A stretch of DNA of 64,000 nt from Zhuqueibacter pondensis (GTDB lineage: Bacteria; Zhuqueibacterota; Zhuqueibacteria; Zhuqueibacterales; Zhuqueibacteraceae): positions 1 through 64,000 of the forward strand of contig JAPDQK010000023.1 in assembly GCA_034505955.1 (NCBI GenBank), written 5' to 3'. Positions 51,232-60,630 of the stretch are shown here, piece by piece. The notes under the pieces were generated by a model. It was not told where the DNA came from and did not search any database. It saw nothing but the letters and a program-made list of their open reading frames with translations. Position numbers and translations under genes: made by a program. Position 1 is the stretch's first letter, and every line of letters starts with the position of its first letter.

Positions 51232-53694
51232 ATGAAATCCTCGAGCATTCTGCTTTCCATGGCCCTCGTTTGTTTGGGTCTATTTTCCACGCATCTTTAC
51301 GGAACCTATCAATTTCTCGGCAACGTCACGGCTTATCAAAAGGAAGAGCGCGGCGTGCTGCTCACTTGCGGTCCGAATCAATTGCGGGTGACGGTTCTTG
51401 CAGCAGACTTGGTGCAAGTCCGGCTGGCACGCAACAACGAATGGGACAACAGCGCCAGCTATGCCGTGATCAAAATGCAATGGCCGGCGGTTGAGTGGAA
51501 ACTTGCCGAAACCACGGAGGCGCTGCATATCACCACGCCTGAACTCCTGATCCAGGTTCGGCGCACACCCTGCCGGCTCGCCTTTTTTGACAAAAGTGGA
51601 AATCTGATTAATCAGGATGATGAGCAGCTTGGCATGGTCTGGGACGGTCCGGAAGTGGGTTGCTACAAAAAGCTTTTTGACGATGAAAAATTTTTTGGGC
51701 TTGGTGAGAAGACCGGCTTACTAGACAAACGCGGCAACGAGTGGGTGATGTGGAACTCTGACATTCCGGCCTACACCGATGTCACCGACCCGCTCTATCA
51801 ATCGCATCCCTTTTTCATTGGCGTTCGCCCAGTCGGCGCTTACGGCATTTTCTTCGACAACACCTACAAGACCTACTTCAACATGGGCGCCGGTAATCAC
51901 CGCTTCTACTCCTTTCGGGCGGAGCGCGGTGAGATGAATTATTATTTCATCTTCGGCCCGGCCATCAAAAAAGTCATCACGCGTTACAGTGAATTGGTTG
52001 GTCGTATGCCGCTGCCGGCGCAATGGGCACTCGGTTATCAGCAATGCCGTTGGAGCTATTATCCGGAATCCGAAGTCCGGGCGCTGGCACGAACTTTTCG
52101 TGAAAAGCAAATTCCTTGCGATGTGATTTATCTTGACATTCATTACATGGATGGTTATCGCTGTTTCACCTGGGACAAATCCCGCTTTCCCGATCCGGCC
52201 AGAATGCTCGGGGATTTACGCACGCAGGGCTTCAAAGTCGTCGTCATAGTCGATCCCGGGATAAAAGTCGATCCCGGCTATTTGGTTTATGACGACGGTC
52301 TGCGAGGTGATCATTTCATCAAATTTCCGGATGGCCAAATTTACATTGGTGATGTTTGGCCCGGACCCTCACACTTTGCAAATTTCACTGTGCCGGCAAC
52401 GCGCCGGTGGTGGGGAAGCTTGCACCGCCAGTTTGTGGAACAGGGTGTGGCGGGATTTTGGAACGATATGAATGAGCCGGCAGTGTGGGGCAAGGCGGTG
52501 CCGGATTTGGTATTGTTTGATGAAGGCGACAAGAAAGTCTCGCATAAAAAAATTCATAACCTCTTCGGGCATTTGATGGCGCAATCGACTTACGAGGGGT
52601 TGCGCGAACTGCGTCCCAATGAGCGGCCGTTCATTCTCACACGCGCCGGTTTTTCCGGTACGCAACGCTATGCGGCGATGTGGACGGGCGACAATGTGGC
52701 AACGGAGGAGCATCTGGAAATGGCGATTCGCATGTGCCTCGGTTTGGGCCTCTCCGGTGTGCCTTTTGTCGGCAGTGATGTCGGTGGTTTCATGGGAACA
52801 CCGAGTCCTGAGCTGTTTGCCCGATGGATTCAGGTTGGCGCTTTCACGCCGCTGTTTCGTACACACTCCGCCTATGGTACAAATGAGCAGGAACCGTGGT
52901 CTTTTGGGGATGAGGTGGAGGACATTTCGCGCCAATACATTCGGTTGCGCTATGAGCTCATGCCCTATCTTTATAATGCCTTTCGGCAAAGTGCCGAGAC
53001 CGGTCTGCCGATCATGCGGCCGCTCTTCATGGAATTTCAAGATGATGCTGAGAGCTATGCCTGGCATAATTACACCCAATACTTTGTGGGCGAGGATTTG
53101 CTCGTCGCGCCTGTAACGCGGGTGGGACATCGCACCAGAAAAGCCTATTTGCCCGGCTCAACGGCCATGCGCTGGTATGATTTCTGGGAGAATAAAATTT
53201 ATGCCGGTGGCCAGTATATTTTTGTCGATGCCCCGATGGAACGTTTGCCGCTGTTTGTCCGCGCCGGTGCAATCATCCCTTCATGCGAGGCGCAAAACTA
53301 TGTCGGTGAAAAGCCATTGGCGCAGCTTCATTTCGAGGTCTATCCTGATGATCGAAGCACACGCACGTTTTATGAGGATGACGGCCATACGTTCGATTAT
53401 CAGCGTGGTGAGTTTTGCGAGACTTCGCTGGCATGCGTCATGGACCGTGATCAAGTTGAATTCACCATCGGAGAGCGAAAGGGCAATTTTGCTCCTGTTG
53501 TACGCGAATTGTTGGTACGTATTCACGGGCAAGCTCAAGCGCCAAGGGCGGTAATGGTCAATCAAAAACAAATTGCGACCACCAGCTGGCAATACTTCGG
53601 CGAAAAAGGCATCGTACAAATTCGGCTTCAAGATACGGGCAAGGCACAACAGGTGCAGATTGTAGCTCAGTCAGCCCGATTGGAACCGAGATGA
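51232..53694 (+). CDS. Secreted GH31 alpha-glucosidase
   Basis: The 820-residue protein has a signal peptide (residues 1-24), an N-terminal beta-sandwich, a barrel with nucleophile Asp in GFWNDMNEPAVWG, acid/base Asp in YAAMWTGDNVATEEH, and GVPFVGSDVGGFMGTPSPEL, then C-terminal beta domains (YEDDGHTFDYQRGEF). GH31 enzymes hydrolyse or transfer alpha-linked glucose. Together with the GH97 enzyme it suggests use of starch-like glucans outside the cytoplasm. The start follows a GGAG site. Confidence 0.95.
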   Translation: MKSSSILLSMALVCLGLFSTHLYGTYQFLGNVTAYQKEERGVLLTCGPNQLRVTVLAADLVQVRLARNNEWDNSASYAVIKMQWPAVEWKLAETTEALHITTPELLIQVRRTPCRLAFFDKSGNLINQDDEQLGMVWDGPEVGCYKKLFDDEKFFGLGEKTGLLDKRGNEWVMWNSDIPAYTDVTDPLYQSHPFFIGVRPVGAYGIFFDNTYKTYFNMGAGNHRFYSFRAERGEMNYYFIFGPAIKKVITRYSELVGRMPLPAQWALGYQQCRWSYYPESEVRALARTFREKQIPCDVIYLDIHYMDGYRCFTWDKSRFPDPARMLGDLRTQGFKVVVIVDPGIKVDPGYLVYDDGLRGDHFIKFPDGQIYIGDVWPGPSHFANFTVPATRRWWGSLHRQFVEQGVAGFWNDMNEPAVWGKAVPDLVLFDEGDKKVSHKKIHNLFGHLMAQSTYEGLRELRPNERPFILTRAGFSGTQRYAAMWTGDNVATEEHLEMAIRMCLGLGLSGVPFVGSDVGGFMGTPSPELFARWIQVGAFTPLFRTHSAYGTNEQEPWSFGDEVEDISRQYIRLRYELMPYLYNAFRQSAETGLPIMRPLFMEFQDDAESYAWHNYTQYFVGEDLLVAPVTRVGHRTRKAYLPGSTAMRWYDFWENKIYAGGQYIFVDAPMERLPLFVRAGAIIPSCEAQNYVGEKPLAQLHFEVYPDDRSTRTFYEDDGHTFDYQRGEFCETSLACVMDRDQVEFTIGERKGNFAPVVRELLVRIHGQAQAPRAVMVNQKQIATTSWQYFGEKGIVQIRLQDTGKAQQVQIVAQSARLEPR

Positions 53695-53921
53695 AAACGC
53701 TTGTAATTCTACGCTAAAGCTGACAAATTATCAGTATGGGAATTACCAATCTCGAGGACGCTTGAGTCGCTATCCCGAAATTGGCGCTGTTTATCTTTTC
53801 GGCTTGGTTACCTGCAGTCCGGCTACCTCCGCAGAGATGGCTACGCCAGAGAATACCAAGCCATTACAAAATTTTTATTTTTCCACTTGCCCATGTAATC
53901 GCTGCGGTGTAAATTTTCTCC

Positions 53922-55925
53922 ATGACCTGGAACACCTTACAAAGGACCTGCCCATTCCTGGTCATGCTTCTCCTGACTTTTCATCTCGCTGTCGCCCAGG
54001 AAATTTTGCTCGAGCGTTTTTCCGAGCAAGAGGCGGAAAGCAACCCGGAAGCGGAAAACGCTGTACAAGAGCTTCTGTCCAATCCCCTCGAAGTGAACCG
54101 CCTCTCCCGTAAGGATTTGCTGCGTCTTCCTTTTCTGACCCGTGAGCAGGTCGATGCCTTTATGACTCAACGGGAAAAACAGGGCCGTTTCAAAACTCTC
54201 GACGAAGCGCTGGCGATTTTAATGGTGAGTGGCGATACTCTGGCGCTTTGTCGAGAAATTTTCTTTTTGACCCCACCGAAGAGCAGCATGGTTCCAAAGA
54301 TTGCAGCGCGCTGGCGGGTGATCCGGCCTGCAACCATTGAGGAAACTTGGCTGGGTGCGCCGTATCGTTCGTATGCGCGTGCCATGATTTCCAGTGGCGC
54401 GGCTTCAGTGGGCATGCTTTTCGAGCGCGACCCTGGCGAGCGCCGGCTGGATGATCATCGGCTTTTATACGGCCGCTGGCAAAATGGCACGGTTGATAAT
54501 GGCTGGCAATTTGTGGCAGGCAATTATCAGATTGAATGGGCGCAAGGTTTGACTTTTTGGGGCCCGTACGCCACAACGATATTTGCGGACATCCACGCCG
54601 CCAGCCGTCGAGAGGGACGGGGGCTTTTGCCCTATCTTTCCGGAGAAGAAAATGCCGCATTGCGAGGTGCTGCTTTCAGCTGGAACCGGCCACATTTTTC
54701 CCTGCTGACTTTTGTCAGCTCGCAGCGATTGGACGCCAAACTCAGCGACACCGTGAACGTCGCGAATCTTTACCAAGGCGGATACCATCGCACGCCAACA
54801 GAGCTGGCGCGTCGCAAAACGCTCGGTGAACAATTGCGCGGTGTGGCACTAAAAACCAATTGGCGTAACCAGCTCGAATTCGGTTTGTTGGCCTGTCGCA
54901 GTAGATATGACAAGAATTGGATCCGTCCCGATCTTGCTCCCGGATATTTCAACTTCACCGGGCGAACCAATGAAATTCTTGACGCATATTTTTCATGGAC
55001 GACACCAGAATTGCAAACTGATATCGAAGTGGCACGAAGTCGTGCCGGTGGATTGGCGGGCAGCGTCGTACTGTCCGGAGAGGTCCCGCGTTTGCGCTGG
55101 ACCATTGAGAGCCATTATTACGCGCGTGATTTTCATGGCACGCATGGCCGTGGCACGAATAGCATCAGCGATTCTCCACAAAACGAATTCGGCTATTCCC
55201 TTGGTCTCAGCGGCCGATTGAGCCGTGGCCTTCTATTGGAATTTTTCGCAATCCAAATTCAAGACCTTTGGCGTACTCATAATCTGCCTTTACCCGGTTC
55301 GAAATTGACGACCGGGATGAGAATCGATTGGAAGATCCGCCGTGATCTGGCTATGCAAATACGCTGGCAGCAAAGCCGTGATGATGAGCTCACGCGCGCC
55401 CACCTTCCTTCCATTGTTCCAATATACGGAGAAAATTCAATCCAAGCGTATCCGGAAATTGAGCGGGAGATTATTTCTCCTCAGTGGCGGCAAAGTGGCC
55501 GCTGGCGGATCGATTACCAATTTTCGTCGATCCTGCGCCTGACCACGCGTCTGGATTTGGCCGGGCGGCCACGTATCCATTTGACAACCACTGTGCCCCG
55601 CACACTCGCCCTGGCGTTGAGTGAGGAAGTCCAATGGACCTTGCGAGACCGGCTGTTTATTACAGCCCGTTACACACTCTTTGACGCACCGGCGAACACC
55701 CCGATCTATCAATATGAGCACGATTTGCCAGGAATGTTTACCAGTGTTGCTCTCCGCGAACGTGGCCGACGTGGGTACATTTATCTACGTTATCTATCAA
55801 CTTTTGGCTTGGCGCTATCTCTTAAACTGGCAGGCACAGAAAGGGAAAGCTCGATATTTGAACAAATTCGCTCTTGTTCTTGGGGAGCACAAGTGGATTG
55901 GCGGCTTTCCCTTGACCGGCTGTAA
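53922..55925 (+). CDS. Helix-hairpin-helix protein with outer-membrane-like body
   Basis: The 667-residue protein has a signal peptide (FLVMLLLTFHLAVAQ) and a ComEA-type HhH pair (PLEVNRLSRKDLLRLPFLTR, then EQVDAFMTQREKQGRFKTLD). The long remainder is rich in alternating aromatic and polar residues (LLTFVSSQRLDAKLSDTVNV and many similar strands), which suggests a beta-barrel or solenoid in the outer membrane. Proteins of this kind are common in FCB bacteria, usually annotated only as HhH-containing proteins. A role in DNA handling at the surface is conceivable but unproven. A 227-base spacer upstream is featureless. Confidence 0.8.
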   Translation: MTWNTLQRTCPFLVMLLLTFHLAVAQEILLERFSEQEAESNPEAENAVQELLSNPLEVNRLSRKDLLRLPFLTREQVDAFMTQREKQGRFKTLDEALAILMVSGDTLALCREIFFLTPPKSSMVPKIAARWRVIRPATIEETWLGAPYRSYARAMISSGAASVGMLFERDPGERRLDDHRLLYGRWQNGTVDNGWQFVAGNYQIEWAQGLTFWGPYATTIFADIHAASRREGRGLLPYLSGEENAALRGAAFSWNRPHFSLLTFVSSQRLDAKLSDTVNVANLYQGGYHRTPTELARRKTLGEQLRGVALKTNWRNQLEFGLLACRSRYDKNWIRPDLAPGYFNFTGRTNEILDAYFSWTTPELQTDIEVARSRAGGLAGSVVLSGEVPRLRWTIESHYYARDFHGTHGRGTNSISDSPQNEFGYSLGLSGRLSRGLLLEFFAIQIQDLWRTHNLPLPGSKLTTGMRIDWKIRRDLAMQIRWQQSRDDELTRAHLPSIVPIYGENSIQAYPEIEREIISPQWRQSGRWRIDYQFSSILRLTTRLDLAGRPRIHLTTTVPRTLALALSEEVQWTLRDRLFITARYTLFDAPANTPIYQYEHDLPGMFTSVALRERGRRGYIYLRYLSTFGLALSLKLAGTERESSIFEQIRSCSWGAQVDWRLSLDRL

Positions 55926-56166
55926 AAAGCATGATACAAAAATAACACCGGCTGAAGAAGATGTCATTCTGGAAGACTGCGTCCGCAGGCTACGCCCGTA
56001 GGGAATCTTTTTTTGGTACTAGCAAGCATTTCTTTAAAAAGTAAAAAGATTCCTACGGAATGACAGCCTTAGTTAAGGTAAGGTTCAGATGGCTAAATTC
56101 TTACTTTTCCCGGCATCGTAGCCCAAGCCCGCGCGCGGCACAAATTTTTTTACCGAAATTTTATTA
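55926..56166. other. Spacer with family A repeat
   Basis: A complete family A element lies at 55962-56065 (TGTCATTCTGGAAGACTGCG ... AAAAGATTCCTACGGAATGA-CA). Immediately after it is GGTTCAGATGGCTAAATTCT, which recurs near 60420-60440. Confidence 0.55.
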
Positions 56167-56195
56167 TTGACAAGGTTGAGTAGGAGTGTTATATT
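56167..56195 (+). promoter_or_regulatory. Strong sigma-70-type promoter
   Basis: TTGACA (56167-56172), a 17-base spacer and TATATT (56190-56195) match the consensus almost fully. It lies 47 bases before the ATG at 56243 and overlaps the GTG at 56186, which makes that GTG unlikely as a start. Confidence 0.75.
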
Positions 56196-56242
56196 TTAAC
56201 ATCGTCAAAATAACTGAGCTCAGGCCATATTTTCAGATAATT

Positions 56243-56839
56243 ATGCTAAAGGATCTGGCGAGGAGAATTACCGCACGGGCCTATTTGGCTTATGCCCGGC
56301 ATCGGGATCATACCGACATCATCGATGTTGGCGAGTATTTATCGAAGATAGCAACCACACTGATTTTACCGCCCGAGCAGCCTGAGCATTTCAAGGCCGC
56401 AATAGGCATTTTGGATGGCTTGCGACAGATATTTGCACAAACCCAGTTTTACTTGTTGACACCCAAAACCTGCACCGACATGGTTTCCTTGGACGAGCAC
56501 GTGCGAGTTATCTCTTATGATGCCAGTGAAATCGGATTTCACGGTTTGCCCAAGGATAAATTGCAGCAAGCCATCCGCTCCCGTCATTTCGACATGGTCA
56601 TCGATCTGAACCTGGAGTTCAGCCTGGTTGCGACGTTTCTGTGCCGGGCGAGCGAAGCCAAATTGCGCATCTGCTTCGTTCATCCGGCGCGCGATCCCTT
56701 CTATAATTTTCAGATACGCGCCCTCGACAGCAACACCCTGGAACAAAAATACCAAAGTCTCGTCAATTACATTTCGATTTTTACAAACGGTCTCGCGCAG
56801 AGCGATTCGCTGGCAACGGAAGAGATGTCCATGCTTTAA
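56243..56839 (+). CDS. GT9-like (heptosyltransferase-related) protein, function unknown
   Basis: The protein (198 residues) starts MLKDLARRITARAYLAYARH and has IATTLILPPEQPEHFKAAIG, LRQIFAQTQFYLLTPK, HFDMVIDLNLEFSLVATFLC and KLRICFVHPARDPFYNFQIR. The alternation of short strands with D-x-x-I-D-L-N and a Gly-rich-like pocket resembles the N-terminal half of glycosyltransferase family 9, but the nucleotide-binding half is missing. It may be a regulatory or degenerate relative. The promoter at 56167-56195 supports this start over GTG at 56186. A GGDEF gene follows 144 bases downstream. Confidence 0.6.
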   Translation: MLKDLARRITARAYLAYARHRDHTDIIDVGEYLSKIATTLILPPEQPEHFKAAIGILDGLRQIFAQTQFYLLTPKTCTDMVSLDEHVRVISYDASEIGFHGLPKDKLQQAIRSRHFDMVIDLNLEFSLVATFLCRASEAKLRICFVHPARDPFYNFQIRALDSNTLEQKYQSLVNYISIFTNGLAQSDSLATEEMSML

Positions 56840-56983
56840 GCTGCCTGGAGGTCGCATCATGGCGAGACGAGACGAATCTTTCGACATGCGAATGACGCCA
56901 TGACTGGAGAAGGGGGAGCCCAACAAGTGTAGCCTGCGGACAACCCGCCCTCATCTTTTCATGCAGACACGAGGAATTGCTCC

Positions 56984-58204
56984 ATGGGTCACTCAACCAA
57001 CATCGAGGATGGCAATCATCTCCGCACCATGAAAAAGCGCAAGTTCGAAAAGGCCGGCGCGCTGACTCTTTTACGCGCGCGATCGCAGCCGGGTCTTCTC
57101 CTGGCACGCGCAATGGCAAAACGTGGGCATCACAATCACAATTTATTTCTCGAATATTATTGCCGTTTTCAAATCATCTCCACCCTTGGGGAGCCGATGG
57201 ATGTCGAACGAACGCTTGCCGTAATTAAAAAGCTCATTCGGAACAATTTTCAAGTGCAAAAATATTCTCTGATGCTGCTCGATGAAAGCCGGGACGAATT
57301 GTTGCTGCGCAGCCATTTCGGCATCCCACGCAAAAACGTGCAACGCGTGCGTTATCCACTGGATGGAGACATCGGCGGTGAGGTGATCAAGCGGCGGAGG
57401 CCTATTTATGTGCCGGATTTGCAGAAGACTCCCTCGCCGTTTTCTGCGCATTGGGGAAACCTTGTCAAACGGGGAGCTTTTCTTGTGTTGCCGCTGCTTG
57501 CTGAAAGCGGTCGCGTTGTTGGTGTGGCACATCTGTTTCGACGCCAGCCCAACAGTTTCTCTGACAAGGAAATCGATTTGTTGCGCAAGCTGGCCAACCA
57601 GGCCGGTCAAGTGATCGACACCATTGCGGTTTATCAGCACACCCGCGAACTTTCTTTCACCGATGAGCTGACCAGGGTTTTCAATCGCCGCTATTTCAAC
57701 CAGCGAATCGAGCGGGAAATACAGCGCGCGCAGCGCTATGGCCGGGCGCTTTCGTTGATCATGTTGGACATCGATCATTTCAAGATTTTCAACGACACCC
57801 ATGGCCACCTTTTGGGTGATGCAATACTCAAACAAGTGGCGGAGATTCTCGACAAAAGCCTGCGCAAAGCGGATATTCTCGCCCGGTTTGGTGGGGAAGA
57901 ATTCGTCATTCTGCTTCCGGAAATTGACAAGGAACATGGATGCAAAGTGGCGGAAAAATTGCGTGGCATGATCGAGCGCGCGGATTTTCCCAATGCCGAA
58001 ACCCAGCCGTTCGGCCGGATTACCATCTCATTAGGTCTGGCTTCTTTTCCTGAAGATGCCCAAACTGCCAATGAACTGCTCGAGCATGCCGATCAAGGAC
58101 TCTATCGCGCCAAGTCCCATGGCCGCAATCAAATCGGGGTCTATGAGGACACCACTGCAAAATTTGCCCTGCGTGAACCTCGCCCCTTCGGTGACGGGGG
58201 GTAA
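56984..58204 (+). CDS. GAF-GGDEF diguanylate cyclase
   Basis: The 406-residue protein has a GAF domain (about residues 70-215) with LMLLDESRDELLLRSHFGIP, and a GGDEF domain (about 225-385) with the active site FGGEEFVILLP, D in IMLDIDHFKIFNDTHGHLLG, and SLGLASFPEDA. GGEEF makes c-di-GMP from GTP. An RxxD inhibitory site is not evident in the motif before the active site, though the surrounding sequence was judged by eye. The N-terminal 50 residues are basic and of no clear domain. Start ATG at 56984 has GAGGA upstream. Confidence 0.92.
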   Translation: MGHSTNIEDGNHLRTMKKRKFEKAGALTLLRARSQPGLLLARAMAKRGHHNHNLFLEYYCRFQIISTLGEPMDVERTLAVIKKLIRNNFQVQKYSLMLLDESRDELLLRSHFGIPRKNVQRVRYPLDGDIGGEVIKRRRPIYVPDLQKTPSPFSAHWGNLVKRGAFLVLPLLAESGRVVGVAHLFRRQPNSFSDKEIDLLRKLANQAGQVIDTIAVYQHTRELSFTDELTRVFNRRYFNQRIEREIQRAQRYGRALSLIMLDIDHFKIFNDTHGHLLGDAILKQVAEILDKSLRKADILARFGGEEFVILLPEIDKEHGCKVAEKLRGMIERADFPNAETQPFGRITISLGLASFPEDAQTANELLEHADQGLYRAKSHGRNQIGVYEDTTAKFALREPRPFGDGG

Positions 58205-58294
58205 CGCTCTTATCTGCAATCCGGCTACGCCCACAGGTAAGACTGCGCTATGATTTTTCCCCGGGCGTAAGGCATCAGACTAATACGAAATTCC

Positions 58295-58323
58295 TTGACT
58301 TTTTTGCTGAAGTATGTTATTTT
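58295..58323 (+). promoter_or_regulatory. Promoter of tRNA-Phe
   Basis: TTGACT (58295-58300), 17 bases and TATTTT (58318-58323) fit a sigma-70 promoter 22 bases before the tRNA-Phe gene. Confidence 0.65.
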
Positions 58324-58345
58324 AGTTTTGCAGTTAATGAAGCCT

Positions 58346-58418
<73 letters not shown>

Positions 58419-58512
58419 CAAACGCAAAAAATGACAAAAAGCCACCAGCGATAAAAAGGGCAGCTCCCGGAACCGGCTAATTGTCATTTTTTCTTTTCGT
58501 CTTGTTTGTCCA

Positions 58513-58588
58513 GCCACCTTGGCTCAGTTGGTAGAGCGGCTCACTCGTAATGAGCAGGTCGCCGGTTCGATTCCGGCAGGTGGCTCCA
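58513..58588 (+). tRNA. tRNA-Thr (anticodon CGT)
   Basis: GCCACCT pairs with AGGTGGC. The anticodon loop CTCGTAA lies on stem GCTCA/TGAGC and gives CGT. The T-arm is GCCGGTTCGATTCCGGC. The 3' end TCCA is encoded. It lies 94 bases after tRNA-Phe; the two may share a transcript. Confidence 0.97.
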
Positions 58589-58745
58589 GGGGAGGGAGAA
58601 GTGCAAAGATCTCTGAAATCATGGTGAATTGTCAAAAATCCGGATTGTTGAATATCAGGTTCATGAGTCGATGAGATGAAACCTGCTGCAGTTTTACCAT
58701 ACTTCAACACTCCGAGACTCCATCACTCCAAAAGTTCTGGCCCAC

Positions 58746-59654
58746 ATGAAAAAAATCTTCCTTGTTATACCACTGTTGGCGTCTTCTCTCTTTGCCGCCG
58801 ATCCGACTGGTTTTGCTTTTTTGCGCGTACCGGTGGGCGCGCGTCCGGCGGCGATGGCCGCCAGTTTCCTGGCAGTTTCACGGGACGTGCATGCCATTTA
58901 TTATAATCCGGCGGGAATTGCCGACTTGCCGACCCGCGCCGGCGCTTTCGGTTATCTGAATCATATTCTCGACATTCAGAGCTTTTTCGGCGCCTATGTG
59001 CATCCGCATGCGCGCGGCAGTTATGGTGTCGCCATCAACTATACCAATTACGGCGATTTCACCGAAACGGACGAGTACGGTGTCGAAAAAGGCAATTTCA
59101 GCGCCAATACGGCGGCTCTGTATTTGACGTATTCCCAGTTATACGCCGAGCGCTGGCTGTTCGGCATCAATGCCAAGCTGATTTATTCGCAGCTTGCGGA
59201 GTACAAGGCCGATGGTTACGCCCTGGACCTCGGCGTGATCTACCATTCCAATATTCTGGACAATTTGACTTTTGCAGCGGGAGTTTTCAATTTGGGCCGG
59301 GAACGTTCACCGTTCATCAATACGCGCGAGAAACTTCCGCTGAATTTGCAGTTTGGCGTTTCCAAGCGACTGGCGCATTTGCCATTTCTGTACAGCCTGA
59401 CCGCCATCAAGTACCAGGACGAGGATTTACGAGTGCGCGCCGGCGGTGAGTTTACATTGTCGAAAGGATTATATTTGCGCCTGGGTTATGATACCATTGG
59501 CAGTGATCAAAAGGTGGGCACCAATGCTGACCGTTTTGCGGGCATTTCTTTCGGCCTCGGATTTACCATTCATGATTACATGCTGGATTACAGCCTGTCC
59601 TCCTTTGGTGAGGTGGGCAGTCTCAACCGCCTCAGCTTTTCAATGACTTTTTGA
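58746..59654 (+). CDS. PorV/PorQ-family outer-membrane protein
   Basis: The 302-residue protein has a signal peptide (KKIFLVIPLLASSLFAAD) and the diagnostic start FAFLRVPVGARPAAMAASFL, AIYYNPAGIADL, then many beta strands (SYGVAINYTNYGDFTETDEY, YLTYSQLYAERWLFGINAKL). It ends LDYSLSSFGEVGSLNRLSFS, a beta-barrel with C-terminal aromatic residue (MTF). PorV acts with the type IX secretion system and PorQ-type relatives are widespread in FCB bacteria. No other type IX genes lie nearby. Whether this copy is PorV itself is uncertain. Confidence 0.9.
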   Translation: MKKIFLVIPLLASSLFAADPTGFAFLRVPVGARPAAMAASFLAVSRDVHAIYYNPAGIADLPTRAGAFGYLNHILDIQSFFGAYVHPHARGSYGVAINYTNYGDFTETDEYGVEKGNFSANTAALYLTYSQLYAERWLFGINAKLIYSQLAEYKADGYALDLGVIYHSNILDNLTFAAGVFNLGRERSPFINTREKLPLNLQFGVSKRLAHLPFLYSLTAIKYQDEDLRVRAGGEFTLSKGLYLRLGYDTIGSDQKVGTNADRFAGISFGLGFTIHDYMLDYSLSSFGEVGSLNRLSFSMTF

Positions 59655-59698
59655 TTTTGCCTGGGAATTTGGGCGGTTTGTAAATTGGCAGGACAAAT

Positions 59699-59742
59699 AA
59701 AAAAGCACCTCATTCGCGGGTTGTGCGTGTGCGGTGCTTTTT
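59699..59742. terminator. Bidirectional terminator between porV-like and rpmB
   Basis: AAAAAAGCACC and GGTGCTTTTT pair around a 23-base loop with T-runs on both strands. It lies between the convergent PorV-like and L28 genes. Confidence 0.8.
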
Positions 59743-59792
59743 CATTTCTGTGGCGCTGTTCATAGCAACGCCGTCTGGATGACCAAATATTT

Positions 59793-60083
59793 TCAAATCG
59801 CGGCAGTCATCTCTTCGGTCGCGGTGGTGACCCGGGGCGTTTCCATCATCGGGGTGGCCACCGGTTCCACGGCCGGTTTTACTCGCATCTGGTGCGGCGC
59901 TTTCAGCACTTTGCCGGCCTTCAGGCATTTGGCGCACACTCTGATGCGCTGCACCTTGCCGTCCACCAGCGCGCGCACATAACGCAGGTTCGGCTGCCAC
60001 CGCCGCAATGTCAGGTTATGCGCGTGACTGATGGAATGCCCCACGCTCGAGTGTTTGCCGCAAACAGCACATACTTTTGCCAT
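59793..60083 (-). CDS. rpmB: 50S ribosomal protein L28 with C-terminal extension
   Basis: The first 65 residues are standard L28 of the zinc-binding type: MAKVCAVCGKHSSVGHSISH, NLTLRRWQPNLRYVRALVDG and RVCAKCLKAGKV. Paired CxxC motifs can bind zinc. The protein continues for about 31 residues beyond the usual end with PAVEPVATPMMETPRVTTAT, a Pro/Thr/Val-rich tail. A TATAAT -10 box lies upstream at 60137-60142 (minus strand). Confidence 0.93.
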   Translation of the reverse strand: MAKVCAVCGKHSSVGHSISHAHNLTLRRWQPNLRYVRALVDGKVQRIRVCAKCLKAGKVLKAPHQMRVKPAVEPVATPMMETPRVTTATEEMTAAI

Positions 60084-60630
60084 CGTTTACTCCAATTTGA
60101 GAGATTTTTTCTTTTCAAGCGTGACAATTGTACAGCATTATATGAATGATCACTTTTTAAGAAACAATGTTAATTATACAAAAAATTCGTACCAAATGCA
60201 AGCCTTAAAGTCTGAAATTTTGGTCCAAAATTGGGTAATGCCTCACTTAGAGGCTGCGCATAAATAACTTGGAATTTTGCACAACCTGTTTTTTGGACAA
60301 CCTTGATTTTGAATTCCACGCGTGAGCTATTGAGTAAATTGTATGGTTCCAATCAGGCAAAACTTTATGTCTGCTGATGTGGATTTCTGCTGATTGGTCA
60401 TCATCGATTCTAAGGCAAAGTTCAGATGGCTAAATTCTTACAGCATGAGAACAATACTGATGTTGGTGAAGATGCTTACGAGCATGGGATAACTGAGGCA
60501 TTGCGGGAATAAATACGTGCCCTGTCTTGTTTAATAGACTTGTTACCGCGAACCGACCTGCCGCGGGCACACGAGTTTTCTGTCAGGGCAGGATGACAGA
60601 AAAAATACAAAACGATGCGGAGGTTTTACC
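60084..60630. other. Spacer with promoter of rpmB and repeat fragments
   Basis: The minus-strand -10 box TATAAT lies at 60137-60142 about 54 bases before the L28 start; the matching -35 is weak. GGCTAAATTCTTAC (about 60427) and a 55-base segment at 60443-60497 also occur elsewhere (56090 and 23534). No gene recognised. Confidence 0.45.
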
